Assembly: GCA_963819785.1 (NCBI GenBank)
Contig: CAWFXW010000037.1
Coordinates: 496,001-560,000, forward strand
Length of the DNA stretch: 64,000 bases
DNA from: Palsa-504 sp963819785
GTDB taxonomy: Bacteria; Actinomycetota; Actinomycetes; Streptosporangiales; Streptosporangiaceae
Reading direction: 5' to 3'
The notes under the pieces are model-generated. The model was given only the letters and a program-made list of their open reading frames with translations, did not search any database and had not been told where the DNA came from. The position numbers were made by a program, and so were the translations under genes. Shown piece after piece: positions 8,366-16,959 of the stretch. How positions within the stretch are numbered: the stretch's first letter is position 1; each line of letters starts with the position of its first letter.

Positions 8366-9247
8366 TTACCAGTGGTGCGTGGTGGCGTAGGAGTGGCTGG
8401 TGATCATCTCAGTGTCTTCGGGCGGCGCGTAGATGGACTGCACCGCGACGCGGCCGGGCCCGTAGAGCCTGGCCCAGATGCTGCGGTAGCTCCACCGGCT
8501 GTGCCAGAAGGAGAAGCCCATGTTCCGCGGGTACTCCAGGTGCAAGGCCATCCGGACCGACACGTCCCGGTAGAGCAGGGCGCTCGGCTGGATCAGCAGA
8601 GTCTGGTTGGGCTGCAGGTCCCGGATGAAGGTGTTGCCCGGCGAGTGCAGCAGCAGCAGCCCCGGTCCCCCGGTCGCGCTGAACGTGTCGCCGTACTGGC
8701 CCATCGGGTAGTGGGTCTCCTGGTCGTCCCCGCTGCCGGTGGTGTACCAGATGCCGGTGGGATGCCAGCCGTAGTTGATGTTCCCCGTGGCGGTCAGGAA
8801 GCGGTGCTCGCGGACCCAGATCTGCTGGTTGTGCTGCAGCGGCAGGGCCACGACGTCGCCCGCGTGGTTGTCGGACAGGGCCAGGTGGCCTGGGCCCCGG
8901 GCCTCCACCATGACCAGCGGCAGCCCGGCCAGCTTGCGGTTCCACGCGCCGCGCATGGGCATGTTCGTCAGCTGGGTCTGCGGCTCGGTCCACAGCAGGA
9001 CGTGGTGCGAGAAGTAGATCCAGTCGTTCTGCGCGAGGCTGAAGTCCGCGACCGGGACGGTGGTGCCCGCGATCTGGACGTGGGACTGGCCGAACTGGAT
9101 CCGGGCCATGTCCTTGATCGGCGGCTGCGCGACCCAACCGGAGTCGCTGATCGAGGACCGGATGTCGACCGGCGCCCCGCACAGCGGGCAGGTGGCTGAG
9201 CTCGGATCGCTCGGCTGCCGGCAGTACCGGCAGATGTATGTGTTCAT
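8366..9247 (-). CDS. AIM24 family protein with N-terminal zinc ribbon (copy 1)
   Basis: A 293-residue protein. Cys6/Cys9 and Cys20/Cys23 form a zinc ribbon, and the rest is the beta-rich AIM24 fold (key stretches VPVADFSLAQNDWIYFSHH, GPGHLALSD and FIRDLQPNQTLLIQP). It lies seven bases downstream of a second AIM24 gene with the same architecture, so the pair are tandem paralogues in one transcript. Divergent from them is an SPFH protein that also ends in zinc ribbons. AIM24 proteins are linked to membrane organisation in mitochondria; in bacteria the role is poorly defined. No signal peptide is seen, so it is likely cytoplasmic and membrane-associated. Confidence 0.85.
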   Translation of the reverse strand: MNTYICRYCRQPSDPSSATCPLCGAPVDIRSSISDSGWVAQPPIKDMARIQFGQSHVQIAGTTVPVADFSLAQNDWIYFSHHVLLWTEPQTQLTNMPMRGAWNRKLAGLPLVMVEARGPGHLALSDNHAGDVVALPLQHNQQIWVREHRFLTATGNINYGWHPTGIWYTTGSGDDQETHYPMGQYGDTFSATGGPGLLLLHSPGNTFIRDLQPNQTLLIQPSALLYRDVSVRMALHLEYPRNMGFSFWHSRWSYRSIWARLYGPGRVAVQSIYAPPEDTEMITSHSYATTHHW

Positions 9248-9254
9248 CGCGTCT

Positions 9255-10052
9255 TCAGTCGGCGTGGTGGTGGACGTACATGGACTGGATGCCGACCCGG
9301 CCGGGCCCGGTCATCTCGGCCAGGTACATGCCGTGCCGCAGCAGCCCGGTCTTGAGCGGCATCTGCTGCGCCTGCATCTGCACCGTGGAGTCCTTGTAGA
9401 GGAAACCGCCCGGCTCGACCAGGATCTTCTCGCCCGGCCGCAGGGTCCGCTCGAGCACGTTGCCGTTCCCGTGCAGCAGCAGCATTCCGGGGTAGCCGGC
9501 CGTCACGAACCGGTCCATGTACATGCCGCTGCCGCCGTGCAGCAGGTTGACCAGGCCCTTGATCCGCACGAAGGAGTACTGGATGCTGTGCGAGGCGACC
9601 AGGAAGGCGTGCTCGCGGACGTCCAGTTCCATGCCCGGGTGCAGCGGCAGCACCACGAGCTCGCCCGGCGCGTCCCGGGAGAACGCGATCCGGCCCGGGC
9701 CGTTGGCCACGGTCACGATGTGCGGCATGCCGCCGATCGTCCGCTTCATCCCGCCGCCGGTGTTCAGCGACGAGAGCGGCACCGACTCGTCCTTCCACAG
9801 CAGCACGTGATGCTCGAAGTACACCCCGTCCTGCGGGTGCAGGGCGATCTCCGCCACCGGGACGAGCTCGCCCTCGACCTGGCAGGTGCTGCCGGAAAAC
9901 CGGAACTCGGTCATGTCCCGCAGCCGGGGCGCTTCCCGCCAGCCGGAGTCGCTGACCTTGTCCTTCTCGTCGAGCGGTGCCCCGCAGGTCTGGCAACTGG
10001 TGCTGCCCGGCTCATTCTGGGCGTGGCACCACTGGCACTGGATCATTTCCAC
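9255..10052 (-). CDS. AIM24 family protein with N-terminal zinc ribbon (copy 2)
   Basis: A 265-residue protein with the same layout as its neighbour: zinc ribbon Cys6/Cys9 (CQWC) and Cys20/Cys23 (CQTC), then an AIM24 beta-sandwich (FRFSGSTCQVEGELVPVAEI, GPGRIAFSRDAPGELVVLPL, LRPGEKILVEPGGFLYKDS). It is the first gene of the two-gene unit and is separated by only 75 bp from the divergent SPFH gene, implying shared control. The three zinc-ribbon proteins may assemble through these modules; that is inference. Confidence 0.86.
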   Translation of the reverse strand: MEMIQCQWCHAQNEPGSTSCQTCGAPLDEKDKVSDSGWREAPRLRDMTEFRFSGSTCQVEGELVPVAEIALHPQDGVYFEHHVLLWKDESVPLSSLNTGGGMKRTIGGMPHIVTVANGPGRIAFSRDAPGELVVLPLHPGMELDVREHAFLVASHSIQYSFVRIKGLVNLLHGGSGMYMDRFVTAGYPGMLLLHGNGNVLERTLRPGEKILVEPGGFLYKDSTVQMQAQQMPLKTGLLRHGMYLAEMTGPGRVGIQSMYVHHHAD

Positions 10053-10127
10053 GCTCGGAAGATAGCAGGGAAGGGACCTTTGACATCGCCTTATGCCTCA
10101 AAGTTCGACAGCAGGTATGGTTCTGCC

Positions 10128-11351
10128 ATGGCACTGCTCGGGCGGGAGTTCATCGCCGTACCTGATGACCGCAAAGGTCAGATCGTCTTCAAATGGCCGG
10201 ACGTCTCCATCCGTCGTTACACGCGCGCGATCGTCAACGCGGACGAGATGGCGATGTTCGTCAACACGGGCCAGGTCGTGCAGACACTGGGCCCTGGCCG
10301 GCACCAGATCGATGCGAACGAGCTCCCTGGGCTCGGCATCCTCATCGACGCCGCCACCGGCGGGAACGCGTACCGGGCCGAGCTGTACTTCGTGGGCACC
10401 CGCGAGTACACCGGCTTCAAGTTCGGCGGGCGCGTCGACGACGTGCAGGACCCGCGGACCGGGCTGGTCGTGACCCTGCGGGTGTTCGGTGACTACGCGC
10501 TACGCGTCGCGGACCCGGTGCGGCTGGTGACCAACCTGACCTCCACCGTCGACGTGACCGACAACGAGCGGATCGCCGGCTGGGTCAGCGACCAGCTGCT
10601 CAAGGTGCTGCGGACCCACGTCACCACCCAGATCATCCGCAACGGATGGCCGATCCTGGGCCTGATGGCGTACTCGGCGGAGATCGAGCAGAACACCATC
10701 GACGCCGGGAACGGCCAGCTCGCCGCCTACGGTATCCAGCTGGCCCGGCTGGGCAACTTCGACATCAACCTCTCCCCCGAGGACGAGAAGCAGCTCAAGC
10801 AGCTGGCCAAGGACACCAGCTACTCCCAGCTGGCCGGCGGGTTTCAGAACTACGCCGCGGGCGAGATGGCGCTCGGCGCCGGGCAGGGCCTGGCCAAGGG
10901 CGGCGCCGGGACCGAGGGCGCGTTCCTCGGAGCCGGGTTCGGCCTGGCCAGCGCGTTCGGGGCCCAGCAGGCGCAGGCCATGCAGGCGCAGCAGGCGCAG
11001 GCCGCGCAACAGGCCGCGCAGCAGCACGGCGTGCCGTACGGTCAGCCCGGTCAGCCCGGCCAGCCGGGCCAGCCCGGGCAGCCCGGCCAGCCGGGGCAGC
11101 CCGGCCAGCCGCAAGGTGGCCCGCCGCAGGCTCCCCCGGCCCAGCCCGCTCCTCAGGCTCCCCCGACCCAGCAGGCCGCGTCCGGTGCTGTGTGCGCGTC
11201 CTGCCAGGCCACGAACCCGGCCGGCGCGAAGTTCTGCATGAGCTGCGGCCAGGGGCTGGCCCCCGCGGTCGCGCACTGCACGGAGTGCGGCACCGAGCTG
11301 CCCGGCGGGGCTCGTTTCTGCGCGAACTGCGGTACCCGGGTCAGCGGCTGA
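10128..11351 (+). CDS. SPFH-domain protein (YdjI-like) with collagen-like and double zinc-ribbon C-terminus
   Basis: A 407-residue protein. The start ATG 10128 is chosen because homology-like sequence (MALLGREFIAVPDDRKGQIV) begins there; the open frame extends left but overlaps the AIM24 gene. Residues about 20-250 form the SPFH/band-7 core, followed by an Ala/Gln-rich helix, eight GQP triplets (DNA 11040-11111), a Pro/Gln-rich linker and two zinc ribbons (CASC/CMSC and CTEC/CANC). In Bacillus subtilis the related YdjI recruits the PspA envelope-stress protein to membranes. A similar scaffold role with the divergent AIM24 proteins is plausible but unproven. Confidence 0.87.
   Translation: MALLGREFIAVPDDRKGQIVFKWPDVSIRRYTRAIVNADEMAMFVNTGQVVQTLGPGRHQIDANELPGLGILIDAATGGNAYRAELYFVGTREYTGFKFGGRVDDVQDPRTGLVVTLRVFGDYALRVADPVRLVTNLTSTVDVTDNERIAGWVSDQLLKVLRTHVTTQIIRNGWPILGLMAYSAEIEQNTIDAGNGQLAAYGIQLARLGNFDINLSPEDEKQLKQLAKDTSYSQLAGGFQNYAAGEMALGAGQGLAKGGAGTEGAFLGAGFGLASAFGAQQAQAMQAQQAQAAQQAAQQHGVPYGQPGQPGQPGQPGQPGQPGQPGQPQGGPPQAPPAQPAPQAPPTQQAASGAVCASCQATNPAGAKFCMSCGQGLAPAVAHCTECGTELPGGARFCANCGTRVSG
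11040..11111 (+). repeat. Collagen-like GQP repeat tract (8 x 9 bp)
   Basis: Eight consecutive 9-bp units encode Gly-Gln-Pro. The units vary at third positions (GGTCAGCCC, GGCCAGCCG, GGGCAGCCC), so the tract is under protein-level constraint and is not a fresh microsatellite. It makes a flexible or collagen-like stalk between the SPFH core and the zinc ribbons. Confidence 0.9.
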
Positions 11352-11358
11352 GCGCTTA

Positions 11359-11389
11359 ACCGCTCCCGGCCGGGCCGGCCGGGAGCGGT
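11359..11389. terminator. 31-bp near-perfect palindrome, likely terminator after the SPFH gene
   Basis: The sequence from ACCGCTCCCGGCCGG (11359-11373) pairs completely with 11375-11389 around the single base 11374. It begins eight bases after the SPFH stop. There is no T tract, as is common for actinobacterial hairpin terminators. Confidence 0.75.
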
Positions 11390-11390
11390 G

Positions 11391-11430
11391 CCAGGCGAGC
11401 CGGTGCGGTGCCAGGCGAGCCGGTGCGGTA
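11391..11430. repeat. Tandem 20-bp direct repeat
   Basis: The unit ccaggcgagccggtgcggtg occurs at 11391-11410 and again at 11411-11430 with only the last base changed. It directly follows the terminator palindrome. It may be a slippage duplication; no function is seen. Confidence 0.9.
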
Positions 11431-11508
11431 GACCGTCAGCGGTCGGCCTTCCCGCGCGAAGCGGTCCGCTTTGCCTAAACCTGGCATTGAGACATTCCGG
11501 GCGCCAAT

Positions 11509-11561
11509 CATGATCGCGGGCAGTTTTGACCAAATACGGGCTATTTCTGCCCGAGATCATG
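11509..11561. repeat. 53-bp inverted repeat (15-bp arms, 23-bp loop)
   Basis: CATGATCGCGGGCAG (11509-11523) pairs with CTGCCCGAGATCATG (11547-11561) with a single mismatch. The loop is unusually AT-rich for this genome (ttttgaccaaatacgg...). It sits between two converging genes, so it may be a bidirectional terminator or a dispersed repeat of the REP/MITE type. No second copy was seen in the window. Confidence 0.75.
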
Positions 11562-11623
11562 GAACAGCGCGAGCCGAGGCGTTGGGTAGGCGCTTGGTTC
11601 CGCCCGGTGCGCGGATCAGTCGG

Positions 11624-12901
11624 TTAGCGGTGAGCCGGGACGGGCGCCGGACCGGCAGGGGCCAGGTCTCCCGCATCGACCTGCTGGCCGCCATCGGACG
11701 GAACCGGTAGCGGCTCAGGTCCGGGCGGGCCCGGCGGGCGGCGCGGGCCGCCGCCGTCCGGCAGCTGAGGGGCCGGGCTGGTGACTCCTGCCCCGAGCAC
11801 GCCCATGATGAGTCCGATGATCGGAAAGGCAAGGGCAAGGAAGAGGTAACCCTGGACGTTCTGGCTCGCGTAGAGTTCGCGGCCGTAGACGGCTGAGGCG
11901 GTCACGTGCTGCCCGTGGTAGAACCAGTCCCGCACCCAGGCCGACTTGACCAGCAGCGCGGTCGTGCCGCTGCCGAAAACGCCGATGACCACGGCGCCGA
12001 CGCCGCCGGAAACCACTCCGGCCCCGAAGCCCTGCCAGGCCCGGGCGACGGTCGCCTCGACGGGGTTGTCCGGCACATGGCAGCGCCGCCCCGCGATGGC
12101 GCCGGCGATAGCCGGCGCGCTGAACACCAGGATCCAGGCCAGGACCACGAACGTCTCAGCGGCCGAGCCGTGCAGCCCCGGCCTGTACGGGTACCTGAAA
12201 TTGAGCCCCACTGGTGCCACCGCGTACATCACGATACCCAGTACCAGGCCCGCACCGACGGCGATGACCAGCGTGGCCGGGGCCACCGGCGTGCGTCGCG
12301 CGGTCAGCGCCAGGACGGCCGCCAGGTAGCAGGCCGTGAAGATCAGGATCGCTATCTCGCCGCCCCAGTCCGGGCCGCCGGACGAGCTGCCCGGGATCCC
12401 GGAACCTATGGCGATGTCGAAGGTGTGCCGGTTGATGCCCGATCGCGGCACCATGCCGACGAACAGCCCGATGGCGGCCTGGATCGGCAGCAGAGCCAGG
12501 ATCGCAGCGGAGAAGCCGGCGCGGAGCCACCGGGCCACCCGGCTGTCGGGAGGCCCGAGCCACCAGCGAACCAGCAGCGGCAGGCCGGCCAGCAGCGCCA
12601 GCGTGATGATGATGCCGCCCTGGATCGCGGCGCCATGGCTGACTGGGGAGCCCGGCCAGGCTCCCCAGGCCGCCGCCCCCGCCGCCACCACGAACAGCAT
12701 CAGAATGCCGATCCTGCGCGCCATCTGCCCCTCCTTGGCAATCAGCCCCAGACCTCCCGCCCGCCAGGCCAGCCGCGGCCAGCCTGCCGGTACCTCATAC
12801 GCCTCGGCCCAGATGGCCTCGGCCCAGTCCCGCCGGGCCGCCGGCACCAGCCGCACCGCGCCTCGACCCGTCGCGGACGCGATCCGGCTCGGCCAGTTCA
12901 T
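11624..12901 (-). CDS. Multi-pass membrane protein paired with a PadR regulator
   Basis: A 425-residue protein. Start at 12901 (MNWPSRIASATG) is favoured because it overlaps the PadR stop by four bases; the open frame upstream is only the antisense of padR. A conserved-looking start (RDWAEAIWAEAYEVPAGWPRLAWRAGGL) precedes about nine or ten hydrophobic segments, with a Pro/Gly-rich tail. This N-terminal pattern recurs in actinobacterial membrane proteins of unknown role encoded beside PadR genes. It might be a stress-responsive membrane protein; no transporter motif is visible. Confidence 0.8.
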   Translation of the reverse strand: MNWPSRIASATGRGAVRLVPAARRDWAEAIWAEAYEVPAGWPRLAWRAGGLGLIAKEGQMARRIGILMLFVVAAGAAAWGAWPGSPVSHGAAIQGGIIITLALLAGLPLLVRWWLGPPDSRVARWLRAGFSAAILALLPIQAAIGLFVGMVPRSGINRHTFDIAIGSGIPGSSSGGPDWGGEIAILIFTACYLAAVLALTARRTPVAPATLVIAVGAGLVLGIVMYAVAPVGLNFRYPYRPGLHGSAAETFVVLAWILVFSAPAIAGAIAGRRCHVPDNPVEATVARAWQGFGAGVVSGGVGAVVIGVFGSGTTALLVKSAWVRDWFYHGQHVTASAVYGRELYASQNVQGYLFLALAFPIIGLIMGVLGAGVTSPAPQLPDGGGPRRPPGPPGPEPLPVPSDGGQQVDAGDLAPAGPAPVPAHR

Positions 12902-13251
12902 GGCACGACGGGCGCCGCGACCCGGCGCCCGCGGCGCAGGCTCTCGCCTGGACGCACCTGTGCGGCGGCTCGCTCCGCCTCGGACGGTTCGGCCGCCACC
13001 GCCGCACTGGCCAGCCCGTCGGGCGTGAGCCGGTACAGATGCCGACGCGGTCGGCCCGGCGCCAGATCCTCCTGCCAGCACGCCTCGACCAGGCCCCGGT
13101 CGGCGAGCCGGATCAAGATCGGGTAGAGCGTGCCCGACTTCAGCCCGGTCAGCTGGGCCAGCGCGTATCCGTGCTGCCATTCCGATGGCTGCTCGCCCAG
13201 CGCCACCAGTACCGCCAGCGTCTGGGGCGAGAATTCAGACCGCGATCCCAT
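12898..13251 (-). CDS. PadR family transcriptional regulator
   Basis: A 117-residue winged-helix protein: LAVLVALGEQPSEWQHGYAL, then SGTLYPILIRLADRGLVEAC (recognition helix of PadR proteins) and the wing GRPRRHLYRLTPDG. The extended C-terminal dimerisation helix of long PadR proteins is short here, making this the small PadR type. It is translationally coupled to the membrane protein gene behind it, which it probably controls together with itself. Confidence 0.9.
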   Translation of the reverse strand: MGSRSEFSPQTLAVLVALGEQPSEWQHGYALAQLTGLKSGTLYPILIRLADRGLVEACWQEDLAPGRPRRHLYRLTPDGLASAAVAAEPSEAERAAAQVRPGESLRRGRRVAAPVVP

Positions 13252-13264
13252 GCGGGCACTCTAC

Positions 13265-13272
13265 CTATATAG
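13265..13272. promoter_or_regulatory. Candidate PadR operator/promoter core
   Basis: CTATATAG is a perfect 8-bp palindrome in an AT-rich patch (13263-13280) 14 bases upstream of the padR start. AT-rich dyads like this are typical PadR targets and may also contain the -10 box. The assignment is by position only. Confidence 0.4.
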
Positions 13273-13333
13273 ATATTCACTGTCCATAGAGGACTCGGAT
13301 CGCAGCGCTTCCCGTCGGTCCCGCCCGCGTCGC

Positions 13334-14929
13334 TCAGTCCCAGACGGCTTCGGTCATCTCTCGGACGGTGCCGTCCGGCATGAAGGCCAGGAACCGCTCG
13401 AACGACCGGGCGAACCAGCGGTCGTGGGTGACGGCGAGCACTGTGCCCTGGTAGGTCTCCAGCCCATGCTGCAGTGCCTCGGCGCTCGGCAGGTCGAGGT
13501 TGTCGGTGGGCTCGTCCAGCAGCAGCAACGTGGAGCCGGCCAACTCGAGCAGCAGGATCTGCAGCCGGGCCTGCTGCCCGCCGGACAGCGTGCCGAACGG
13601 CTGGCGGGCCGTTGCCTGCAGCTCGTAGCGGGCCAGCGCGGCCATCGCTTCGTTGATGAGCAGCGCGTGGTCGGTCATCACGATCTCGGCCGGGGTCCGG
13701 CCAGCCAGATCGGGCCGGGCGTGTGTCTGCGCGAAGAACCCGGGCACGACCCGCGCGCCCAGCCGGGCGACGCCTTCGTGCGGTACAGGCTCGCCCGCGA
13801 GGAGCCGCAGGAAACTCGACTTACCTGACCCGTTCGCGCCGAGCACCGCCACCCGGTCGTCAAACCAGATCTCGGCGCCGAACGACCCGGTGGTCCCGGT
13901 CAGCGTGAGGTTCTCACAGATCACGGCGCGTTTGCCGGTGCGGCCGCCGCGCAGCCGCATCGTCACGTGCTGCTCGCGAGGGGCTTGTTCTGGCGGCCCC
14001 TCCTCCTCGAACCGGCGCAGCCGGGTGACGGCCGCCTGCAGACGGGAGGCCATGTCTGAGTTGTAGGACGCCTTCTGCCGGTAGGTGCGGACCAGTTCCT
14101 TGAGCTTCTCGTGCTCCTCGTCCCAGCGTCGGCGCAGTTCTTCGAGTCGGCTGATCCGGTCCGCGCGTGCCTGCGCGTAACCGGCGAAACCGCCGCCGTG
14201 GACCCAGACGTGCGCGTCCTCGACGGTGACGATGCGCTGTGCGCAGGCCGCGAGCAGTTCCCGGTCGTGGCTGACCAGGAGCACGGTCTTGGGCGTCTCG
14301 GCCAGCTGCTGTTCCAGCCAGCGCTTGCCCGGCACGTCCAGGTAGTTGTCCGGCTCGTCGAGCAGCAGCACGCCGTCCGGCCCGCGCAGCAGCGACTCGA
14401 GCACCAGCCGCTTCTGCTCCCCGCCGGACAGCGTGCCGACGTCCCGCCAGCGGCACTGGTCGTAGGGGATGCCGAGGGCCGCCACACAGCACGCATCCCA
14501 GTGCACTTCGGCGGCGTAGCCGCCTGCCTCGCCCCATTCGGTCAGCGCGGCCGCGTAACGCAGCTGGGTTCGTTCGTCGTCCCGCTCCATCATCGCCAGC
14601 TCAGCGGCGTCCAGCCGGGCGGCGGCCTCCTGGACCCGCGGCGGCGCGACCGACAGCAGCAGGTCCCGCACCATCTGCGCGTCCTTCGGGTTCGCGCCGA
14701 TGAACTGGCGCATCACGCCGAGACCGCCGGTGGACGCGACCGTGCCCGACTGGGGCTGGACGTCACCGGCGACCAGCCGGAGCAGCGTGGTCTTGCCCGC
14801 GCCGTTCGGGCCGATCAGTGCGGCGGTGAGTCCCTCTCCGATCCGGAAGCTCACATCGTCAAGCAGGGCGCGGCCGTCTGGTAGCACGTGGCTGACGTGC
14901 GCGACCTCAACATGTCCGGAGGAACCCAC
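13334..14929 (-). CDS. ABC-F family ATPase (ribosome-associated)
   Basis: A 531-residue soluble protein with two ABC domains and no membrane segment. Domain 1 has Walker A GPNGAGKTT and signature LSGGEQKRL; domain 2 has GANGSGKSS and LSGGQQARL. Between them lies a charged, coiled-coil-rich linker (ISRLEELRRRWDEEHEKL). This is the ABC-F architecture whose members act on the ribosome, either in general translation (EttA type) or protecting against antibiotics (Msr/Vga/Lsa type). The linker length and orphan position fit either; resistance cannot be claimed from sequence. Confidence 0.92.
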   Translation of the reverse strand: MGSSGHVEVAHVSHVLPDGRALLDDVSFRIGEGLTAALIGPNGAGKTTLLRLVAGDVQPQSGTVASTGGLGVMRQFIGANPKDAQMVRDLLLSVAPPRVQEAAARLDAAELAMMERDDERTQLRYAAALTEWGEAGGYAAEVHWDACCVAALGIPYDQCRWRDVGTLSGGEQKRLVLESLLRGPDGVLLLDEPDNYLDVPGKRWLEQQLAETPKTVLLVSHDRELLAACAQRIVTVEDAHVWVHGGGFAGYAQARADRISRLEELRRRWDEEHEKLKELVRTYRQKASYNSDMASRLQAAVTRLRRFEEEGPPEQAPREQHVTMRLRGGRTGKRAVICENLTLTGTTGSFGAEIWFDDRVAVLGANGSGKSSFLRLLAGEPVPHEGVARLGARVVPGFFAQTHARPDLAGRTPAEIVMTDHALLINEAMAALARYELQATARQPFGTLSGGQQARLQILLLELAGSTLLLLDEPTDNLDLPSAEALQHGLETYQGTVLAVTHDRWFARSFERFLAFMPDGTVREMTEAVWD

Positions 14930-15001
14930 GGACGGACATTAGCCAGCGGGCCGCCATCCCGACAACGCTATTTCCCGCGACACCGGCCGCCAGGGCCCCC
15001 C

Positions 15002-15352
15002 TGGCTGGTTCACTGCGACGGTGTGCAGGCCGTGCTGGACGATCCGGAGACGGCGCACCGGCAACTCGCCAACCCGCATACCGGCCGCCTGCCTCTGGAG
15101 AGGGCGATCGACCAGTTCTACACCCCCGACGTGTTCATGCACACCTGGGATCTGTCCCGGGCGACCGGCCAGGACGACCGGCTGGACCCCGCCTTCTGCG
15201 CTCAGCTCCTCGGCCAGATGGAGCAGATGGAGCAGGTCCTCCGCTCGTCCGGACAGTTCGGCGCTCGGGTGCAGGTGCCGAGCGGCGCCGATATCCAGAC
15301 CAAGCTGCTGGGTTTCATCGGCCGGGATCCGTTCTGGACCCGCGCCAAGTAG
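15002..15352 (+). pseudogene. C-terminal remnant of a mycothiol-dependent isomerase-like (TIGR03086-type) protein
   Basis: About 115 residues with the C-terminal half pattern of actinobacterial TIGR03086/maleylpyruvate-isomerase-like metal proteins: LDDPETAHRQLANP, DQFYTPDVFMHTWDLSRATG and VQVPSGADIQTKLLGFIGRDP. The N-terminal DinB-like half with most metal ligands (about 80-90 residues) is absent; upstream DNA belongs to the ABC-F gene. An in-frame ATG at 14888 exists but reads through unrelated antisense sequence. It is most likely a relic of a truncation at about 14.94-15.00 kb. Confidence 0.7.
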
Positions 15353-15445
15353 GGCGGTCGCCAATCGGCCATTTGACCTTGCCGTTGGGGAAAGGTCCAG
15401 TCTTCGGTTGACCGCGCCGGTGCCGGCGCGGCGATCGAGAGCGGG

Positions 15446-16759
15446 ATGACGATGGGACGGCGGGTAGTGGACGTGCGGCCGCTGCGAGTGGCCGCGTTCG
15501 CCCGGTTGTGGGCCGCCAGCTGGGTTACCGCGGCGGGCAGCCAGCTCACCGCGGTTGCCGTGCCGCTGGAGATCTACGCATTCTCCGGGTCATCGGCCGA
15601 TGTGGGGCTGGCCAGCCTGGCGGGATTGGCGCCGATGGTGGTAGCGGCGCTGTGGGGCGGCGCGATCGCCGACACGGTTGACCGGCGGCGGATGCTGCTG
15701 GTGACCAGCGCGGGCATCGGCGTGACGTCGGTGCTGCTGTGGGCACAGGCGGCGGCGGGCCTGAGGTCTGTCGCGTTGCTGTTGCCGCTCATCGCGGCGC
15801 AGCAGGCGATGTTCGGCGCGAACGCCGCGGTCGGTGGTGCGGTAGTGCCGCGTCTGGTCCCGCCCGGCCTGCTGCCCGCGGCCAACGCGCTGCAGTCGAT
15901 GTCGGTCTGGTTCGCGGGCATTGCCGGGCCGCTGCTGGCGGGTGTGCTGATGCCGCTGGTGGGTGCTCGGATGCTGTTCTTGTTCGACGCGATTGCTATG
16001 GGCCCGACGTTGTGGGCGATCGCCAGGCTGCCAGCGCTGCCGCCCGCCGGGCAGGCCGCAGCGGGTCGTGCTGGCCGGGCCCGCGGCCGCCAGGTCGCGG
16101 ACGGGTTCGGCTACCTGGTCCGGCATCAGATCCTGCTCGTCGCGTACGTCGCGGACTTCGTCACGCTGTTCTTCGGGCTGCCCACGGCGCTGTTCCCGCA
16201 GATAGCGCATCAGTGGTTCGGCGCCCCGGCGGCGGGCGGCGCAGTCGCGGGAACGCTGTTCGCGGCGATCTCGGCAGGCGCTGTAGTGGCGGCGGTGCTG
16301 GCCGGGCTATTCAGCGGCGCGCGCAGGCCAGGCGCGATGATGGCCGCCGCGGCCTGCGTGTGGGGCGGGGCGATCGCCGGGTTCGGCGTGACCCGGTCGC
16401 TGCCGACCGCCCTGGTGCTGCTGGTCATCGCGGGCGGTGCGCTGCTGATCCTCGGCGTGTTCCGCAAGACGATCCTCCAGGCCGCCGCCGCGGACCACAT
16501 GCGCGGACGGATGCAGGGAATGGACCTGGCTGTCGCCGCGGGCGGGCCCCGGCTGGCCAGCGCCGCGCACGGCCTGACCGGCGCCGCATTCGGCGCCGCC
16601 TGGACCGTGACCGGAGGCGGCCTGCTCGTCGTCGCCTCGATGCTCATCCTGCTGGCCGCGTTCCCGGGATTCGCGCGTTACCGGGCTGGCAACGCCACCA
16701 CCGCCAGGCCCGGTCATGCTGGTACCAGCACGCCCGCCAGAGTGTCCCATTCCAGGTAG
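15446..16759 (+). CDS. MFS transporter, EntS/MFS_3-like exporter
   Basis: A 437-residue membrane protein with about 12 hydrophobic helices. It opens with LRVAAFARLWAASWVTAAGSQLTAVAVPLEIY, the pattern of enterobactin-exporter-like MFS proteins, and contains the motif A-like loop GGAIADTVDRRRML. No regulator is adjacent. Its 3' end runs into a short intergenic stretch with a 50-bp palindrome. The substrate is unknown; siderophore or drug export are the usual roles in this subfamily. Confidence 0.88.
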   Translation: MTMGRRVVDVRPLRVAAFARLWAASWVTAAGSQLTAVAVPLEIYAFSGSSADVGLASLAGLAPMVVAALWGGAIADTVDRRRMLLVTSAGIGVTSVLLWAQAAAGLRSVALLLPLIAAQQAMFGANAAVGGAVVPRLVPPGLLPAANALQSMSVWFAGIAGPLLAGVLMPLVGARMLFLFDAIAMGPTLWAIARLPALPPAGQAAAGRAGRARGRQVADGFGYLVRHQILLVAYVADFVTLFFGLPTALFPQIAHQWFGAPAAGGAVAGTLFAAISAGAVVAAVLAGLFSGARRPGAMMAAAACVWGGAIAGFGVTRSLPTALVLLVIAGGALLILGVFRKTILQAAAADHMRGRMQGMDLAVAAGGPRLASAAHGLTGAAFGAAWTVTGGGLLVVASMLILLAAFPGFARYRAGNATTARPGHAGTSTPARVSHSR

Positions 16760-16870
16760 CGTCCTTGCGGCGGGGTGCGGCTCTCTGGAGGGATGCCCAG
16801 GGACATGGCATGTTGCGCACCACAGGACCCGCCAGCACCGCCAGCGCTGCGGCACGCGTCCCGGTTACTG

Positions 16871-16920
16871 GGTCGATGTGACGTTGTACTTGCTCTTGCA
16901 AGGTCGAGGTGACATCGACC
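16871..16920. repeat. 50-bp palindromic dispersed repeat, copy A
   Basis: The ends are exact inverted repeats (GGTCGATGT ... ACATCGACC) with further pairing inside (18 of 23 arm positions). The reverse complement matches the element at 41201-41250 at 40 of 50 positions, including 12 identical bases at one end and 19 at the other. It lies between the MFS gene and a methyltransferase remnant. Confidence 0.8.
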
Positions 16921-16959
16921 AGCAACGAGCGCCCGCGAGCCCGGCGGATCAGACCCGAC

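Noticed and set aside
9060..10127. N-terminal extension of the SPFH open frame
   Set aside because: It overlaps the AIM24 genes in antisense; the domain starts at ATG 10128.
14888..15001. N-terminal part of the plus-strand frame before the TIGR03086-like remnant
   Set aside because: It is antisense to the ABC-F gene start and lacks the DinB-like domain pattern.
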